DNA of 64,000 nucleotides from the NCBI GenBank assembly GCA_000727475.1, contig KL647292.1, positions 4,941,162-5,005,161 on the forward strand. The letters are read 5' to 3'. The translations under genes were made by a program, and so were the position numbers. Position 1 is the stretch's first letter, and each line of letters starts with the position of its first letter. This document shows, in pieces, positions 61,901 to 64,000 of the stretch. The notes beneath the pieces were generated by a model that made no database searches, was not told where the DNA came from, and worked only from the letters and a program-made list of their open reading frames with translations. Source of the stretch: Sarcocystis neurona (Eukaryota; Apicomplexa; Conoidasida; Eucoccidiorida; Sarcocystidae).

Positions 61901-64000
61901 CGGTCGTTTGGGGTACTCCGCGGACGTCTTCTTTTCACTGAAGCCGTCCTTTTTCTCCTAAAAGGCGGCTCAGTAGTATATCTTTGTGTCTGTCGTAGGT
62001 GTTCGTCTTTTCTTCTCTCTGTGGTGCTCCGCATTTCTCATTCGTGGAGCGTTTTCTCTCTTGTTCGAACACCTCCGCCTACTCGAGTCTCTCAACTGCC
62101 TCTATATTCTTTTCTGGAGTCTCCACGTGCGTGTGTGCATCCTTCTACTCCACGGGCCTGTTGCCGTCGTCTTCTTTTATACGGGCTTCCTCGCTCGTCT
62201 GTGTGTCGTCCATGTGCTTCGCAGGCTTTATCGAGGAAGGAGAGTCGGACGTACAATTGCTCACGAAGGGAGACCTCGATATAGACCCCCTGCTAGACCG
62301 ACTGGTGCCTGACGACGTGAGAATTTCGCTTATTTTTGAGCCCGTTTCTCCGTCTCGCATCTGTCGACCGCCCCCGCGCTATTCCCTGCACACGGACTCG
62401 ACGCAGTTCAAGCAGCCTGAAGTTAACCCTCGCTGTGCGTCGTCTCGCCGTCCTGCTTCTGTTTCTTGCTCGGCGACGTCTATTTCGACTGCGGTCGCGC
62501 CTGCTGCTTCTGTGGTTTCTTCGTTTGCTGCTGCTGGCACTCCTCTTCCTTCTCCTTCTTGCCCTATTCGTCAGAGTGCCGCCGCAGACTGGGCACTCCG
62601 TACAGACGACACGAACGAGGGGCAGCAGGAGCCGCCAGCCGTTGCTGCTCTTTTTGTTGACGCACGTTCCGATCGCTGTCGCGACGAAACTGCTGCAGGG
62701 GAAAGTCGCACGCCTCGAGAGGCGCTACCAAGTAAGGGAGCAGCGTAGCATCTTCACTGTCTTGCCAGGGAAGATGTACGTCTACAAGTTCACAAAGACG
62801 CGTCCCTCCGTAGTTTTTTAAGCCGCTTCAATAGTGCCGGGGGATGACGCCAGGCCGGACGGGTTGTCCTCGACGCGTTTGTGAAGAGTAGTAGTATAGG
62901 GGGGGCGACGCAAGCACGTGGGAAGTCGCAGACGCACCCGGCGTACGTCTGCGTCCCCCCTTTGTGTCTGCTTCAGTGCAGGCGTAGCCGTACATACCGT
63001 TGAAGGAGGAAAGGGGACGAGGGGGGAAAACGGCGCAGAACAGGCATACCTGCGTTCTCGCCTGTCGGAGACTATCTGGATTTGTGGCACGTGCACGCCT
63101 CCAATATATTTGTACGTGCATGTATATATATATATATGTATATATGTATAGATATACACATACGTATGAGTGAAAGCCTGCATACGTACATGTGAGCATA
63201 CATTAATAAATATGACCACACGTTTATGTGTATATATGTGTGCGTATTTGTGCGTATACGTGTACGCGCTTTTGTTATATGGTAATTACATTGCTGGTGT
63301 CCTGGTGCTGCTGTGTGTAACGGGATCCGTCTTGGTCTCCTCTCGCGTATTTGCGTGCGTTGCAGGTGCTGTTGAGGCAGTAGCGGTTGCTGGGTCACCA
63401 TCCTCACGTGGCGGTGGTCGTACAGGCTGCGCAGGAGTCACTGCGCTTCCTCCAAGCAGCAGCAAAGACGGACAGGCAGCTGCGACTTCCGGGACGCCGG
63501 AGCGGCTGGTTGACGTGACCAAAGTGAGCGCAGCAGCAGCTGCAGGGTTGCCGTTGCCTGCAGACGTGTTTAACGGAGAGCTGGCGTACGCAGCAGCGGC
63601 GGCGTTCCCGAGAAGTCCCGTTTCAAATGTGAAGTCTCTGGAGCGCAGCAGCAACAGCGCGACAGGTGGCTTTGGCTCGTTGCTCTCGGCGCTGTTGCCG
63701 CTTCGCTGGCCAGGCACCACAGCGTCTGCGACCGGCACGCGTCACTCCCGCAGCAGTAGCAGCAGTAGCACCAGACGGTTTCTGTGGATGACGGCAGCAG
63801 CGGACGAAAAGGGGGCCGCTCGCGAAAAACCAGGAACAGCAGCGCTCGCGTCGTCGGGAGTGAGGTCGATGCGGGAGGAACACCGGCAGCTGCTGCGGCG
63901 CATGCACGAACACCAGCTGCGCGAAAAAACACGACAGCAGCAGCTTGCGAAGCGTCAGAAAGGCAGCGACGAGGACAGGACACACACGCGAATCGGCAGA
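49984..64000 (+). CDS. FRM2: PTEN-like pseudophosphatase plus C2 protein, probable formin 2 (FRM2) N-terminal part, partial at the right edge
   Basis: Exons 49984-55467, 56923-60508, 62225-62731 and 63366-64000 (open) join in phases 0, 1, 1 with clean GT-AG sites, giving 3404 codons so far. The PTEN-like core is split by low-complexity inserts: YEADDVLQLASLF at 1248; RQVLWYQTANVGAPSLTLL near 1462; the P-loop equivalent INIDPRCGSQA at 1503-1513, where the catalytic Cys and Arg positions hold Ile1505 and Ser1511; and the helix WRPSCRRYLQYF at 1795. The C2 domain starts YRLKNIIVENFSPP (about 1990), resumes with GDVVIAF (2897) and YWFHTGFIEEG (3019), and ends DDVRISLIF. The domain pair is found in apicomplexan FRM2, plant class II formins and GAK/auxilin. 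I favour FRM2 because no kinase precedes it and the CDPK neighbour matches the Toxoplasma order I recall. The FH1/FH2 region is not in the window. The start at 49984 is the first Met after GAA; a slightly longer frame begins at 49912. Confidence 0.72.
55468..56922 (+). repeat. FRM2-like intron 1 with four degenerate repeats of 112-136 bp spacing
   Basis: Donor CGGCAG|GTAAAG, acceptor CTTCTGCAG. Four diverged copies share the pattern CACACTA(G/C)CCGCAGCC(G)CACAGGTGTATATAC..CCG; the shared core starts at about 55885, 56018, 56130 and 56266. An upstream part (CCGTAGAGGTCTGCATTT..CGAGAGT) is also shared by later copies. TA microsatellites lie at 56550-56567 and 56615-56634. No gene is seen. Confidence 0.75.
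59362..59418 (+). repeat. CAG repeat encoding a poly-Gln tract in the C2 insert of the FRM2-like gene
   Basis: Two short CAG/CAA runs separated by GACGACGAG are read as Gln7-Asp-Asp-Glu-Gln5. They sit in the long low-complexity insertion between the first and later strands of the C2 domain (57450-60000). Similar CAG tracts elsewhere in this gene are read as Ser (AGC) or Ala (GCA). Confidence 0.9.
60509..62224 (+). other. FRM2-like intron 2
   Basis: Placed between CACACAG|GTGAGT and CTTCGCAG|GCTTTA because the join reads FHTGFIEEG, the hallmark strand of PTEN-type C2 domains, in phase. The first part is CAG-rich, and 61780-62220 is C/T-rich before the acceptor. The upstream frame stays open ~90 bases past the donor, which would hide the intron from simple gene finders. 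No separate gene is recognised. Confidence 0.85.
62732..63365 (+). repeat. FRM2-like intron 3 with TA microsatellite
   Basis: Donor CTACCAA|GTAAGG and acceptor GCGTTGCAG|GTGCTG preserve phase (one base carried, giving Ser), and the following exon stays open to the window edge. The intron carries TA/TATG-rich sequence at about 63110-63150 and 63200-63270. No other feature is seen. Confidence 0.7.

Noticed and set aside
49984..64000. Alternative identity as a GAK/auxilin-type kinase
   Set aside because: The PTEN-C2 pair fits, but no kinase domain precedes it and the neighbour order favours FRM2. Not excluded until the sequence right of the window is seen.

Overview
The window looks like nuclear DNA of a coccidian apicomplexan, most likely Eimeria or a close relative such as Cyclospora. 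CAG/CTG trinucleotide runs fill the coding regions and are read as Ala, Gln, Ser or Leu tracts. Genes have long GT-AG introns packed with (TA)n, (CA)n and ACGTATATACGT-like microsatellites. The gene set itself (plastid-type PDH E2, a sigma-70-like factor, an EF-hand kinase and a PTEN-C2 protein) fits an apicoplast-bearing parasite. No rRNA, tRNA, CRISPR array or transposon could be supported.

Four large genes are supported, arranged as two divergent pairs. (1) 1-8478, minus: the E2 subunit of a plastid-type pyruvate dehydrogenase, running off the left edge, with two normal lipoyl domains and a third that has lost its lipoyl lysine. (2) 15324-24371, plus: a very large sigma-70-like factor, presumably the sigma subunit of the apicoplast RNA polymerase, with low-complexity insertions between its conserved regions. 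(3) 29385-44498, minus: an N-myristoylatable calcium-dependent protein kinase (CDPK) in 11 exons, read completely from start to stop. (4) 49984-64000, plus: a giant protein carrying a PTEN-like domain with a dead active site followed by a PTEN-type C2 domain, running off the right edge. I take it to be the N-terminal part of formin 2 (FRM2), with the FH2 domain beyond the window.

Between them lie 8479-15323 (between the divergent E2 and sigma genes, repeat-rich), 24372-29384 (between the convergent sigma and CDPK genes) and 44499-49983 (between the divergent CDPK and FRM2 genes). The second and third of these hold weak candidates for small or multi-exon genes. Exon joins were made by matching protein-family continuity with GT-AG (once GC-AG) splice sites and codon phase, and most joins satisfy all three tests.

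Together the window links apicoplast metabolism (E2), apicoplast transcription (sigma) and, through FRM2, the actin used for apicoplast inheritance, next to a calcium-regulated kinase. From memory, Toxoplasma has PDH-E2, CDPK2A and FRM2 as near neighbours too; that synteny needs checking.
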